A stretch of DNA of 64,000 nucleotides from an uncultured Clostridium sp. (GTDB lineage: Bacteria > Bacillota > Clostridia > TANB77 > CAG-508), in contig CAJMJN010000001.1 in the NCBI GenBank assembly GCA_905213875.1, positions 62,001 to 126,000 on the forward strand, written 5' to 3'. Of this stretch, positions 27,196-36,197 are shown piece after piece. The notes beneath the pieces were generated by a model that was not told where the DNA came from, ran no database searches, and saw only the letters and a program-made list of their open reading frames with translations. The position numbers were made by a program, and so were the translations under genes. Numbering within the stretch: position 1 is the first letter of the stretch; each line of letters begins with the position of its first letter.

Positions 27196-27718
27196 ATGGT
27201 TAAGTGTAAAACTAAAATTACTCAAAATGAATTAGATGCTTTAATAGAAATCCAATTATTAAGTAAAAAGAATAAAGAGAAAAGAAAGCTAGGTAGAATT
27301 GTATTTGTTGTATCAGCTATTCTGACGTTTTTGCTAGCGACCAAAAGTTATTTTCATTATAATTTCGTAAGAGCAGTGATTTTTGGTGTTTTTTGTATAT
27401 TCTCTGTATTTATGGCGACAGTTGGGGCAACATTAAAACAAAAATTTATTTTAAAGAAAATGCAGAATAAAGCAGATGCAAAAATGAAATCGGGAGTAAG
27501 AGAATATGAATTCAGCGAAAAACGGAGTTACTATCGATTCTGAAACTGGACATACTAAAAGCAACTGGAATGCCTTTAAGTTATGGGGAATATATAAAAA
27601 TTATATTTATGTGAGAAGAATTGATGATGGTATGATTCTTATAAATAAAAACGATTTATCAAATAGCGCGGCAGATGAATTAGAGGCTTTGCTGAATACA
27701 AATGTAAAAGAAGATTAA
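27196..27718 (+). pseudogene. YcxB-like membrane protein, frameshifted
   Basis: Two frames overlap. The first (27196-27543) has two membrane helices (~33-50, 56-75) and ends in a stop soon after REYEFSEK. The second (27506-27718) continues NGVTIDSETG...WNAFKLWGIYKNYIYVR. Together they read as one YcxB-type C-terminal domain (YEFSENGVTIDSETG) if one A is removed from AAAAA at 27518-27522. Likely a 1-nt insertion: real decay, assembly error or slippage. RBS AGGAGG is intact. Confidence 0.65.
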
Positions 27719-27818
27719 AAGAGGCCAATTATTGCTTAAAAATAAAATTTAATTGTACTAGAAATAGAATATTTATAGAATTAATATGAAGGATATTAAA
27801 AAAATAATTTGAATTTAT

Positions 27819-27850
27819 GAGGTATTGAAATAATCAATACCCCTTTTTTA
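27819..27850 (+). terminator. Intrinsic terminator
   Basis: Stem ggtattg/caatacc followed by cccttttttt-like T-run, ~100 bp after the YcxB-like gene. Confidence 0.65.
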
Positions 27851-27934
27851 TATTATAGGAAAGTGCTCATTTTGAACAAAAAACATAATAAGAAAAAAGG
27901 CATCAATAAAAGAAGCCTTCAAGAAAAAATAGAC

Positions 27935-28049
27935 TCCTTTAAGGGGTAGTGACTGACAATTGTAAAAGTCAGTCGCAAAGGCCACTTCAGTGGTAGCCAG
28001 TAGAGAAGCCTTTTAGGCGTAAAGGAAAAACCACCAGCTAAGCTGGTGG
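27935..28049. ncRNA. Cluster of compact GC-richer hairpins, IS200/IS605-end or omega-RNA-like
   Basis: Successive stems: gactgac/gtcagtc (27951-27957, 27968-27974), ccacttcagtgg (27982-27993) inside ggc...gcc, gcc-tttt-aggc (~28008-28017) and ccaccagctaagctggtgg (28031-28049). Such sets of short hairpins are seen at IS200/IS605 ends and in the RNAs linked to TnpB/IsrB. No transposase is nearby. It may be a remnant, a non-autonomous copy or a stand-alone structured RNA. Strand uncertain. Confidence 0.4.
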
Positions 28050-28065
28050 AAATTTATTACATTAT

Positions 28066-28139
28066 TGGAGGCGACACCCGGATTCGAACCGGGGATCGAG
28101 ATTTTGCAGACCTGTGCCTTACCACTTGGCTATGTCGCC
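28066..28139 (-). tRNA. tRNA-Cys (GCA)
   Basis: 74 nt including encoded CCA. Acceptor GGCGACA pairs with TGTCGCC; D-arm AGCCAAGTGGTAAGGC; anticodon loop with GCA; T-loop GGTTCGAATCC. Its 3' end is duplicated at 25042-25056. Confidence 0.95.
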
Positions 28140-28172
28140 ATAATTTTATTTACTTATAGAGTATATATTTTT

Positions 28173-28246
28173 TGGAGCAGGTAACGAGAATCGGACTCGT
28201 GACTAAACCTTGGCAAGGTCTCGTTTTACCACTAAACTATACCTGC
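28173..28246 (-). tRNA. tRNA-Gly (GCC)
   Basis: 74 nt including encoded CCA. Acceptor GCAGGTA pairs with TACCTGC; anticodon loop TTGCCAA with GCC; T-arm ACGAGTCCGATTCTCGT. Cotranscribed with tRNA-Cys downstream. Confidence 0.93.
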
Positions 28247-28260
28247 ATATTTCAGATTTT

Positions 28261-28288
28261 AACCTTCGCCTTGCCAAGGTTATTTTTT
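28261..28288. other. Hairpin carrying a complement of the tRNA-Gly anticodon arm
   Basis: Plus strand: stem aacctt/aaggtt followed by T6. The 13 bases at 28269-28281 are the exact reverse complement of 28206-28218 within tRNA-Gly. On minus this lies in the tRNA leader and could pair with the anticodon arm. Confidence 0.5.
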
Positions 28289-28348
28289 CTGATAAATATT
28301 ATTTTTTAATTCTTTTATATACTATGCACTAGCATTTAAAATAATACC

Positions 28349-28388
28349 AAAAATCCACCATATTGTCAAGTATTATGGTGGATTTTCT
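28349..28388 (-). terminator. topA terminator
   Basis: Stem aaaatccaccata/tatggtggatttt with T-run on minus, ~57 bp after the topA stop codon. Confidence 0.75.
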
Positions 28389-28444
28389 TGTAAATCCTAA
28401 GTAAAATTCCCTTTTATATTTATAAGTATTTTCAATTCTAATAT

Positions 28445-30505
28445 TTATTCTTTTTTACTACTTTTTGTTTTTCTTTTAGTTGTTTTCTTCTTTTTAGCTG
28501 ATTCTTCTTTATTTTCTTCTGGTTTCCACTTTTCTCCTGGTTTTGGCTTATTCCAAGAAATAAAATCGCAAGTTTTAGGATTGTTTTCACAAATATAGTA
28601 TTTTTTATTTCTTTTTGTTTTTCTTACTTGTACTTCCCCTCCACATTTTGGACAAGGTACGTTAATTGTTTCAACAATTGCTTTTGTGTTTTTACATTCT
28701 GGATATCCTGGACAAGCTAAGAATTTTCCAAACCTTCCATATTTATAAACCATCATTCTTCCACATTTATCACATTTTACATCAGATACTTCGTCTTTAA
28801 TTTCAACATGTTCCAAGTTTTTTTCTGCCTCATCCAACTCTCCTTTAAATGGTCCATAAAAATCTCTTATCATTTGTTTCCATTCTTCTTTTCCCTCTGC
28901 AATATTATCAAATTGGCTTTCTATATCTGCTGTAAATTCCACATTTACAATGTCTTTAAAATTTTCTACTAACAATTTATTTACTATTCTTCCTAATTCT
29001 GTTGGAACCAATTGTTTTTGTTGTTTTTCTATATATCTTCTTTCCAAAATAGTCGTAATTGTTGGTGAATATGTACTTGGTCTTCCTATTCCTTTTTCCT
29101 CTAAAGCTTTTACTAAGCTTGCTTCTGTATATCTTGCAGGTGGCTCTGTAAAACTTTGTTTTGGATTTATTTTTATTTTTTCTACTTCTTGACCTTCTTT
29201 TAATTCTGGTAACATTCCAGCCTCTTGTTCTTCTTGGTCTGTTCCTTCTACATATAATACCATAAATCCTTTAAATTTAATGCTTTGGCCATTTGCTTTA
29301 AATGTGTAACCATCAGCATCTATTGTAACTGCCATTGTGTTATATATTGCTGATGACATTTGGCTTGCCATAAATCTATTATATATTAATTTATATAATT
29401 TATATTGATCTTTTGTTAATGAATCTTTTATTTGTTCTGGCTCTAGGTCTGCATATGTTGGTCTTATTGCTTCATGAGCATCTTGTGAATCTTTTTTTGC
29501 TTTATAATATCTATTTTCATAATATTGCTCTCCATAAGTATTTACTATATGCTCTTTTGCTGCCTGTCTTGCTACTTCTGAGATTCTTGTTGAGTCTGTT
29601 CTCATATATGTAATTAAACCAACTGAACCTTTTTCTGGTATTTTTACACCTTCATATAATCCTTGAGCTACTGACATTGTTTTCTTTAATGTGAATCCTA
29701 ATTTTCTAGAAGCTTCTTGTTGCATTGTACTTGTTGTAAATGGTGGAGCTGCATTTCTCTTTTTCTCTCCTTTTTTTACTTCTTTTATAACATATTTTGC
29801 TTTTTCAATGTCTTCTAAAATTTTGTCAATTTCTTCTTTACTGTGTATTTCTATTTTTTTGTTGTTTTTCCCATAAAATCTAGCTTCAAATTGTTTTTTG
29901 CTTTCTTTATCTTTTAAATCTGCATATATATTCCAATATTCTTCTGGAACAAATTTTTCAATTTCTTCTTCTCTTTCAACTATTAGCTTTACTGCTACTG
30001 ATTGAACACGTCCTGCAGATAATCCTCTTTTTACCTTTTTCCATAAAAGCGGACTTATTTGATATCCCACAATTCTGTCTAATACACGTCTTGCTTGTTG
30101 TGCATCTACTACATTTAAATCAATATTTCTTGGTTCTTTTATTGCTTTTTGCACAGCACCTTTAGTAATTTCGTTAAATGTTACTCTTACTATTTTATCA
30201 TGTTCTTCTTTTAATATATAATCCAAATGCCATGCTATTGCTTCTCCCTCACGGTCAGGGTCAGTTGCAAGATAAATTTTCTTTGCATTTTTTGCATCTT
30301 TTTTTAGTGCTTTTATTAAATCTCCCTTTCCACGTATATTTATATATTCTGGTTCAAAATCGTTTTCTAAATCTACACCTAATTTTGATTTAGGTAAATC
30401 TCTTATATGTCCCATTGAGGCAACTACTTTTGTACTTCCTCCTAAGAATTTTTTAATAGTGTTAGCTTTTGCTGGTGATTCCACTATTATTAACTTGTCT
30501 GCCAT
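28445..30505 (-). CDS. topA: DNA topoisomerase I (type IA)
   Basis: 686 aa. TOPRIM domain at the N-terminus (LIIVESPAKANTI, DPDREGEAIAWH), central type IA domain with the active-site Tyr in GLITYMRTDSTRIS (~300), PSTYSPTI motif, then two C-terminal zinc ribbons (CDKCGRM...CPGYPEC and CPKCGGE...CENNPKTC) and a Lys-rich tail. It relaxes negative supercoils. Strong RBS GGAGGAG. Complete and ordinary for Clostridia. Confidence 0.96.
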   Translation of the reverse strand: MADKLIIVESPAKANTIKKFLGGSTKVVASMGHIRDLPKSKLGVDLENDFEPEYINIRGKGDLIKALKKDAKNAKKIYLATDPDREGEAIAWHLDYILKEEHDKIVRVTFNEITKGAVQKAIKEPRNIDLNVVDAQQARRVLDRIVGYQISPLLWKKVKRGLSAGRVQSVAVKLIVEREEEIEKFVPEEYWNIYADLKDKESKKQFEARFYGKNNKKIEIHSKEEIDKILEDIEKAKYVIKEVKKGEKKRNAAPPFTTSTMQQEASRKLGFTLKKTMSVAQGLYEGVKIPEKGSVGLITYMRTDSTRISEVARQAAKEHIVNTYGEQYYENRYYKAKKDSQDAHEAIRPTYADLEPEQIKDSLTKDQYKLYKLIYNRFMASQMSSAIYNTMAVTIDADGYTFKANGQSIKFKGFMVLYVEGTDQEEQEAGMLPELKEGQEVEKIKINPKQSFTEPPARYTEASLVKALEEKGIGRPSTYSPTITTILERRYIEKQQKQLVPTELGRIVNKLLVENFKDIVNVEFTADIESQFDNIAEGKEEWKQMIRDFYGPFKGELDEAEKNLEHVEIKDEVSDVKCDKCGRMMVYKYGRFGKFLACPGYPECKNTKAIVETINVPCPKCGGEVQVRKTKRNKKYYICENNPKTCDFISWNKPKPGEKWKPEENKEESAKKKKTTKRKTKSSKKE

Positions 30506-30625
30506 ATACTCCTCCTTGTTTCTCCTTTTATTTACTATATGTTATTCTAGCTTAATTTACTATATTTTGCAAGTTTTTGGCTTATTTTCCTCTATTTTAT
30601 ATTATTTCTTACATTCTAATTTAGA

Positions 30626-31009
30626 TTAAAAATATTTTTGATCTTGTAAAAGATCTTGCATTATATCTTGTACTCCAATTGGTGTTACTTCATTTCTTTT
30701 TAATACTTCCAAAATTTGATTGGTTTTTTCTTCATTATCTGATAAATGTTTAATTTCCTTATTCTCAGTTTTAATATCATCCTTTATATATTCAGTTTTT
30801 ACTATTTTTATTCCATATTTAGCATTATCTTTATTTATAAATTCATCTTCATTTATAATTTTATAATATTCTAATTTTATTGGATTTACTATTCCAGCTT
30901 CTTCTAAATTTTCCTTTTTTATAAATGTTCCTCCAAAAAATATATTCATATGTACCAACATCTCACTTTCGTTTTCTTTTGTAATTTTTCTTATTATAAT
31001 ACTACTCAT
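30626..31009 (-). CDS. Small unknown protein, possibly DUF6514-like
   Basis: 127 aa, soluble, charged, with a central YGIKIVKTEYIKDD strand followed by KEIKHLSDNEEKTNQILEVLKRNEVTPIGVQDIMQDLL, a pattern I associate with clostridial DUF6514 proteins. No known function. No clear Shine-Dalgarno ahead of the ATG, so the start is uncertain. Confidence 0.6.
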   Translation of the reverse strand: MSSIIIRKITKENESEMLVHMNIFFGGTFIKKENLEEAGIVNPIKLEYYKIINEDEFINKDNAKYGIKIVKTEYIKDDIKTENKEIKHLSDNEEKTNQILEVLKRNEVTPIGVQDIMQDLLQDQKYF

Positions 31010-31187
31010 TCACATTATTTTCAAGCTATTTTCGTCGCAACATTCTACATATTTCGATGGATTTTTTAATTTTATAGTTTTATAATATATATTAATAATT
31101 AATTATTTTTTATTTTCCCTTATTTATATATATATAATGAAAATAGTAGTAATTTTAGTTACTACTATTTTTCTTATTAATTTTCTT

Positions 31188-32114
31188 TTATATTTCTTGG
31201 CTTTCTACTTGGTTTTTGCTTACTTCTTCCACATTATTATTTTCTTTTAACGTTTTATATAGTTCCACTGATGTTGCTATTTTATATGGATTTACATATA
31301 GAATATCTAGTAATCCAAAAGTTACTGTTGATAATATTTCCCATAATATAAATGATAAATCTAATATAAATGTTTTCCATTTATTTCCCTTCATCATTTG
31401 TTTTGATCTTGCAAATGCTTCTTTTTTGTTCATATCAGGATTTTCTGCTAATAAATAAGGTATCATTCTATATTCATATGTTTTTATTATTCCTCCTATA
31501 ATTGTCAAATACCATAAAAAATTATAAAAATTTTTGAAGAACATTATTACTGCTACATTACTCCAGTTTTTTCTTTTAAAAATCTCCTTCATGACTCCCA
31601 TTTTAGTATTTTCCTTTTCACTTGCAATTATAAAATATCTTCTTTCTGCAACTAATAATGGTTCTGCTAATAAAATTATATATAAAATTGCAATTATTGC
31701 AATAAGTACATATGCTATTCCTAATAAATTTTGATTCATTATAAATAATTCAATTGCGTCCCAAATTTTGTATATATATTTTTGAGATTTTGTAAGACTA
31801 TTTAAATTAGATGTAATTGTATTTACCATTTTTAATTGATTTTCTGTTAAGTTTTTTGTTATTTCTTCAATTTTTTCTTGTTTTTCTTGAATTTCTGCTA
31901 TATTATCTTTTGAAATTTCATTTTCTATTAAGTATTGATTTTGAGTTATTACATAATCTGGTAAAACAGAATCCCCACTTTGCCAAATTCCTGTTATAGA
32001 ATTACCATATTCTCCTGTTAATATTGTTATTACAAAACATAATACTACTGCTGTCCAATAATTATTTTTGACTGTTTTTTTAGCTTTATCTTTTAAATTT
32101 TTTCTTTTCCACAT
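31188..32114 (-). CDS. DUF975-like multi-pass membrane protein
   Basis: 308 aa. The start WKRKNLKDKAKKTVKNNYWTAVV is the characteristic DUF975 opening, followed by about five to six membrane helices and a motif IPYLLAENPDMNKKEAFARSKQMMKGNKW that is highly typical of this family. An unusual Gln/Lys/Ile-rich loop sits at ~35-100. Function unknown. RBS AGGAG. Confidence 0.82.
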   Translation of the reverse strand: MWKRKNLKDKAKKTVKNNYWTAVVLCFVITILTGEYGNSITGIWQSGDSVLPDYVITQNQYLIENEISKDNIAEIQEKQEKIEEITKNLTENQLKMVNTITSNLNSLTKSQKYIYKIWDAIELFIMNQNLLGIAYVLIAIIAILYIILLAEPLLVAERRYFIIASEKENTKMGVMKEIFKRKNWSNVAVIMFFKNFYNFLWYLTIIGGIIKTYEYRMIPYLLAENPDMNKKEAFARSKQMMKGNKWKTFILDLSFILWEILSTVTFGLLDILYVNPYKIATSVELYKTLKENNNVEEVSKNQVESQEI

Positions 32115-32178
32115 TATTAATTCTCCTAATAATTTATTATCATTTGATAATACAATTATTATAAACTATCAATATTAT

Positions 32179-32730
32179 TTAAGCAAGTAATTTCTTGTAT
32201 TCTTTATAATTTGGCATGTTTTTTTCTACTAGATTCCAGAAATTCTTAGAATGGTTCATATATATTAAGTGACACATTTCGTGTAACACAACATACTCTA
32301 CTGCTTTTTCATTTTTATTAGCTAATTTGCTATTTATTGAAATATTTTTATTGCTAGAGCAACTTCCCCAAGCATAATTTAATGGCTTTATTCTTACTTT
32401 TTCAGGTGTTACTTTTAATATTGTTGAATATTTTTTTATATATTTTTCTACCAATATCACTAAGTTTTCTATATCTTCTTTAGAGATATTTTCATTACTT
32501 TCTTTTTCTATATTTTCTTGGTTTTCTTTTAATTTTATAAATATCCATTTTTTCTTTTTTTCAATAAATTCTGTTATTTTTTCTTCTTTTAGTCTAAGTG
32601 GTGATTTTACCAATACTTTTCCATTTTTTATGTGTATATATAAATTTTTTATTTTATCTCTTTTTAAAATATATTGTATTTTTTCTCCATTGTAGTCTAT
32701 TTCCTTTATACTTTCTTCTACTTGTCTCAT
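32179..32730 (-). CDS. YgjP-like M48-family metallopeptidase
   Basis: 183 aa. Zinc site HEMCHLIYMNHSKNFW: HExxH with the third ligand in the nearby NHS-x-x-FW helix, standard for the YgjP/DUF45 group. Often found near restriction or housekeeping genes, with physiological substrates largely unknown. Complete, cytoplasmic. RBS AAAGGATA. It follows dinB by 21 bp on the same strand. Confidence 0.88.
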   Translation of the reverse strand: MRQVEESIKEIDYNGEKIQYILKRDKIKNLYIHIKNGKVLVKSPLRLKEEKITEFIEKKKKWIFIKLKENQENIEKESNENISKEDIENLVILVEKYIKKYSTILKVTPEKVRIKPLNYAWGSCSSNKNISINSKLANKNEKAVEYVVLHEMCHLIYMNHSKNFWNLVEKNMPNYKEYKKLLA

Positions 32731-32751
32731 TGCTTTATATCCTTTATTTTT

Positions 32752-33951
32752 TTATTTAAACTTTATCTTTGTATTCATTTTGCCTGCTCTAGTTACTGTA
32801 TTATAGCCATATTTGTTTTTTAAGTCATCTATTACTTTATCTAAATTTTCTTGTTTTTTATTTTCATTTGTCGAGAATAATGACATTTGCATATTTTCTT
32901 TTTCAACTAAATTATCTACTCTTAATCCAATAAGTCTAATTGCCATTGGTTTATGAAACATCTGAACTAATAGTTCTTTTGCTTTTGCATAAATTTCTTT
33001 TGTTGATGACGTAGGTGCAAGTAATTTTTGTTGATGTGATTTGTCTTCAAAGTCTTTTGTTCTTAATTGCACACTTACTGTATTTGCTAGTAAATCATAT
33101 TTTCTCAATCTATATGTGACTTGTTCTGCTAATGCTAATAATATTTCTTCTAATTTTTCTATTTCTCTTGCATTTTCTGGTAATGTTATTGAATTTCCAA
33201 TTCCCTTTGGTTTTTCTTTTTGATAATGTACTTCTGAGTTATCTATTCCATTTGCATATTCCCACATTTGAATCCCATGTTTTCCAAACTTTTTGCTTAT
33301 CAATCTTTGGTCACATTTTGCCAATTCTCCTATTGTTTTTATTTGCATATTATACAATTTAGGGACTGTTTTTTTGCCCAACATAAATAATTCAGATACT
33401 GGTAATGTCCACATTTTTGTTTTTATTTCATTTTCAAACAATGTGTGTACTCTATCTGGCTTTGTAAAGTCTGATGCCATTTTTGCTAAAAGTTTGTTAT
33501 GTGCAACACCAACATTAACAGTAAAACCAAGCTCTTCTTTTACTCTTCTATTTATTTCTTTTCCTTTATTTAATAATGTATCTTTCATTAAATATTCTGT
33601 CATATCTAAAAAACATTCATCTATGCTAAATCTCTCGATTTTGTCTGTATATTGTAATAATAAATTATATAATTCTTCTGAATATTTTTTATATATTTTA
33701 AAATCTGATTGAAATATTTGTATATTAGGACATTTTATTCTTGCTTGATATATTGTGTCTGCTGTTTTTATTCCACATTCTTTTGCTTTCATACTTTTAG
33801 CTAACACTATACCTGACCTTTTAGTTTCATCTCCACCTATTATTGCAGGTATTTCTCTTATATCTACTTTGCTTCCATTTTTTAGCATTTCTACTGCTGT
33901 CCAACTTAAAAATGCATTATTAACATCTACGTGTAATATTTGTCTTTCCAT
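32752..33951 (-). CDS. dinB: DNA polymerase IV (Y family)
   Basis: 399 aa from the ATG at 33951, ahead of which GCGGTGAT gives an RBS; an upstream in-frame start at 34020 has none. Palm residues DVNNAFLSW and SIDECFLDMTEY (catalytic Asp-Glu), HhH region IKTIGELAKCD, little-finger domain, C-terminal QMSLF clamp-binding motif. Performs low-fidelity translesion synthesis. The NN in DVNNAF replaces the usual MDAF. Confidence 0.93.
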   Translation of the reverse strand: MERQILHVDVNNAFLSWTAVEMLKNGSKVDIREIPAIIGGDETKRSGIVLAKSMKAKECGIKTADTIYQARIKCPNIQIFQSDFKIYKKYSEELYNLLLQYTDKIERFSIDECFLDMTEYLMKDTLLNKGKEINRRVKEELGFTVNVGVAHNKLLAKMASDFTKPDRVHTLFENEIKTKMWTLPVSELFMLGKKTVPKLYNMQIKTIGELAKCDQRLISKKFGKHGIQMWEYANGIDNSEVHYQKEKPKGIGNSITLPENAREIEKLEEILLALAEQVTYRLRKYDLLANTVSVQLRTKDFEDKSHQQKLLAPTSSTKEIYAKAKELLVQMFHKPMAIRLIGLRVDNLVEKENMQMSLFSTNENKKQENLDKVIDDLKNKYGYNTVTRAGKMNTKIKFK

Positions 33952-34081
33952 AATATCACCGCTTTCATTATAGAATGTTTGTTCGTTTTTGTCAACTTTT
34001 TTAACAAATTTGTTATACATTTTTTAGTAGTTTCATTGTGCAATTTTAAGCAATTTTGTTGTGCAAATTTCAGTGCAATAT

Positions 34082-34116
34082 AATAAAAACTCTGCTAGTT
34101 TTTTCTAAGCAGAGCC
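34082..34116 (-). terminator. Terminator of the SDR gene
   Basis: Arms ctctgctag (34090-34098) and ctaagcagag (34105-34114); on minus followed by TTTTTATT. It overlaps the SDR stop codon. Confidence 0.7.
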
Positions 34117-34977
34117 TTGTATTTTTCTTTTTTGAACTTTATATGTTATTTTTGCAACAAAATTTGATGGTGCTATTTTCGCTCCAAATCTTGCTAGTTT
34201 TACATCAATTCCAGGTACTATATAAAACTTACCTTTTTCTAATTTTCTAATTGCATATTTTGCAACCTGCATACTATTAGCCTCTCTTAAGCTAAATTTT
34301 ACATTTGCAACTTTGTTAAAATTTGTTTCTACTGGTCCTGGACATAATATGCTTATTTGTACTTTTGATTTTTCCTTTTTTAATTCTTCTCTTATTGCCT
34401 CTGATATCCTAACAATATAATTTTTTGTAGCATAATATGTTGCCATTAATGGGCCTGGCATAAATCCTGCTATTGATGCTACATTTAATATTTTTCCGCT
34501 ATTTTTCTTTTTCATTTCTTTTAAATATAATTTAGTTAAAATATGGTATGCAATTACATTTGTTTTTATCATTGAAATATCTTTGTTTAAATCTGTTTCA
34601 CTAAATCTTCCACAATCTCCAAAGCCTGCATTATTAATTAGTATATCAATATCTTTTACTTTATTTGCTAATTCTATGCAATTTTGTTCTTCACTTAAAT
34701 CCATTTGAATTATTTCAATTTTGTTGGTTGCTTTTTTGCTATTTTTATATGCTTTTTCTATTTTGTTGGTTGCTTTTTTGCTATTTTTATATGCTTTTTC
34801 TATTTTATTATTTTCAATTGTTGGTTCGTTTTGAACTGATTTTTCCAACTCTTTTTTGGTTTGTTCTAATTTTTCTATGTCTCTTGCTACTAATACTAAA
34901 TTATATCCTTTTTGATTTAGTATTTTTGCCATATCTTTTCCTATTCCAGAAGATGCTCCTGTTATTAAAGCTTTCAT
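34105..34977 (-). CDS. Short-chain dehydrogenase/reductase with internal duplication
   Basis: 290 aa Rossmann enzyme: TGASSGIGKDMAK cofactor loop, NNAGFGD, catalytic Ser-Tyr-Lys in NVASIAGF...YYATKNY. The length is slightly above the usual ~260 because of a tandem 14-residue repeat (KIEKAYKNSKKATN twice) placed after the second strand, encoded by a 42-bp duplication near 34717-34801. NAD(P)-dependent oxidoreductase, substrate unknown, DltE/YqjQ-like. 20 bp downstream of mnmA. Confidence 0.88.
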   Translation of the reverse strand: MKALITGASSGIGKDMAKILNQKGYNLVLVARDIEKLEQTKKELEKSVQNEPTIENNKIEKAYKNSKKATNKIEKAYKNSKKATNKIEIIQMDLSEEQNCIELANKVKDIDILINNAGFGDCGRFSETDLNKDISMIKTNVIAYHILTKLYLKEMKKKNSGKILNVASIAGFMPGPLMATYYATKNYIVRISEAIREELKKEKSKVQISILCPGPVETNFNKVANVKFSLREANSMQVAKYAIRKLEKGKFYIVPGIDVKLARFGAKIAPSNFVAKITYKVQKRKIQGSA

Positions 34978-34997
34978 AAAAAATTCTTTCCCTTCTT

Positions 34998-36056
34998 TTA
35001 ACCAATAATTTTCCCTCCACCTAAAACAATGTCGCCTATGTAAAATACTGCAGATTGACCTGGTGTAATTCTAGCCACTGGTTCTTCAAAAGTTACTTTT
35101 ATTGTGTTCTTATCTTGCATTTCTATTGTTGCATTTTCTTCTTTGCTTGAATATCTAGTTTTTACTGATACTTTAATTGGTTCTTTTATTTCGTCTACTA
35201 ATAATAAATTTATATCATTTACTAGCATTTCTGTTTTATATATATCAGCTTTTGTTCCAACAATTAGTTCATTTTTTGCTTTATTAAATCCTATTACAAA
35301 AAGTGGTTCTTTATAGCTTATTCCAAGTCCTTTTCTTTGACCTATAGTGTAATGATATAAGCCATTATGTTTTCCTAATATTGTTCCATCTTTTGTAACA
35401 ATATTTCCTTCTTTAGGTTTTAGAGTTGAATTTGTTTCTAGAAATTTTGCATAATCACCATCTGGAACAAAGCATATATCTTCACTGTCTGGCTTGTTTG
35501 CAACTTTTAAATTGTTTTCTCTTGCTATTTCTCTTATTTCATCTTTACTTTCAAAATTAGCAAGTGGAAAAACTACATGGCTTATTAAATCTTTAGGAAT
35601 ATTCCATAATACATAACTTTGGTCTTTTTTTCCTGCATTTGATTTTTTTAATACCCATCTTCTATATTCTTCACTATATTCTGTTTTTGCATAATGACCT
35701 GTTGCTATATATTCACATCCTAGTTCTTTTGCTTTTTCCCACATATATCCAAACTTCATATATTTATTACATTCAATACAAGGGTTTGGGGTTTTACAAT
35801 TTGCATAACAATTTATAAAATCTTTTATAACATATTTTGCAAATTGTGGCTTACAATCATCTGTAAAGTGTGGCATTCCTATTGAATTACACACATTTTT
35901 TGCATCTATATATGTATTTATATTACAGCAACTACTTCCTGCAAATAGTTCTAATGTTATTCCTATTGGTTCATATCCTTGCTGTTTTAAAAGCAATGCA
36001 GATACTGAGCTGTCAACTCCTCCACTCATTCCTAATAATACTTTTTTATTTTCCAT
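34998..36056 (-). CDS. mnmA: tRNA-specific 2-thiouridylase MnmA
   Basis: 352 aa. PP-loop GMSGGVDSS (~8-16), first catalytic Cys in NPCIECNKYMKFG, second in DSEDICFVPDGDY, C-terminal beta-barrel with GIGISYKEPLFVIGF. Thiolates U34 of tRNAs for Lys, Glu and Gln. The sulfur comes from a cysteine desulfurase, fitting its position directly after sufS-sufU. RBS GAGAGGG. Confidence 0.95.
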   Translation of the reverse strand: MENKKVLLGMSGGVDSSVSALLLKQQGYEPIGITLELFAGSSCCNINTYIDAKNVCNSIGMPHFTDDCKPQFAKYVIKDFINCYANCKTPNPCIECNKYMKFGYMWEKAKELGCEYIATGHYAKTEYSEEYRRWVLKKSNAGKKDQSYVLWNIPKDLISHVVFPLANFESKDEIREIARENNLKVANKPDSEDICFVPDGDYAKFLETNSTLKPKEGNIVTKDGTILGKHNGLYHYTIGQRKGLGISYKEPLFVIGFNKAKNELIVGTKADIYKTEMLVNDINLLLVDEIKEPIKVSVKTRYSSKEENATIEMQDKNTIKVTFEEPVARITPGQSAVFYIGDIVLGGGKIIG

Positions 36057-36197
36057 TTATTGGCCCTCTCTTAACTTCATATCTTTAGTTGGAAAAGAAT
36101 TAAATTTTGGCAAGGAAAGTTTTATTTAAAAGGCAAAGGCGCATACATTTGTATGTAACTGCGTTTTAAATGAAATTTGACATAGCCAAAATTGTAA

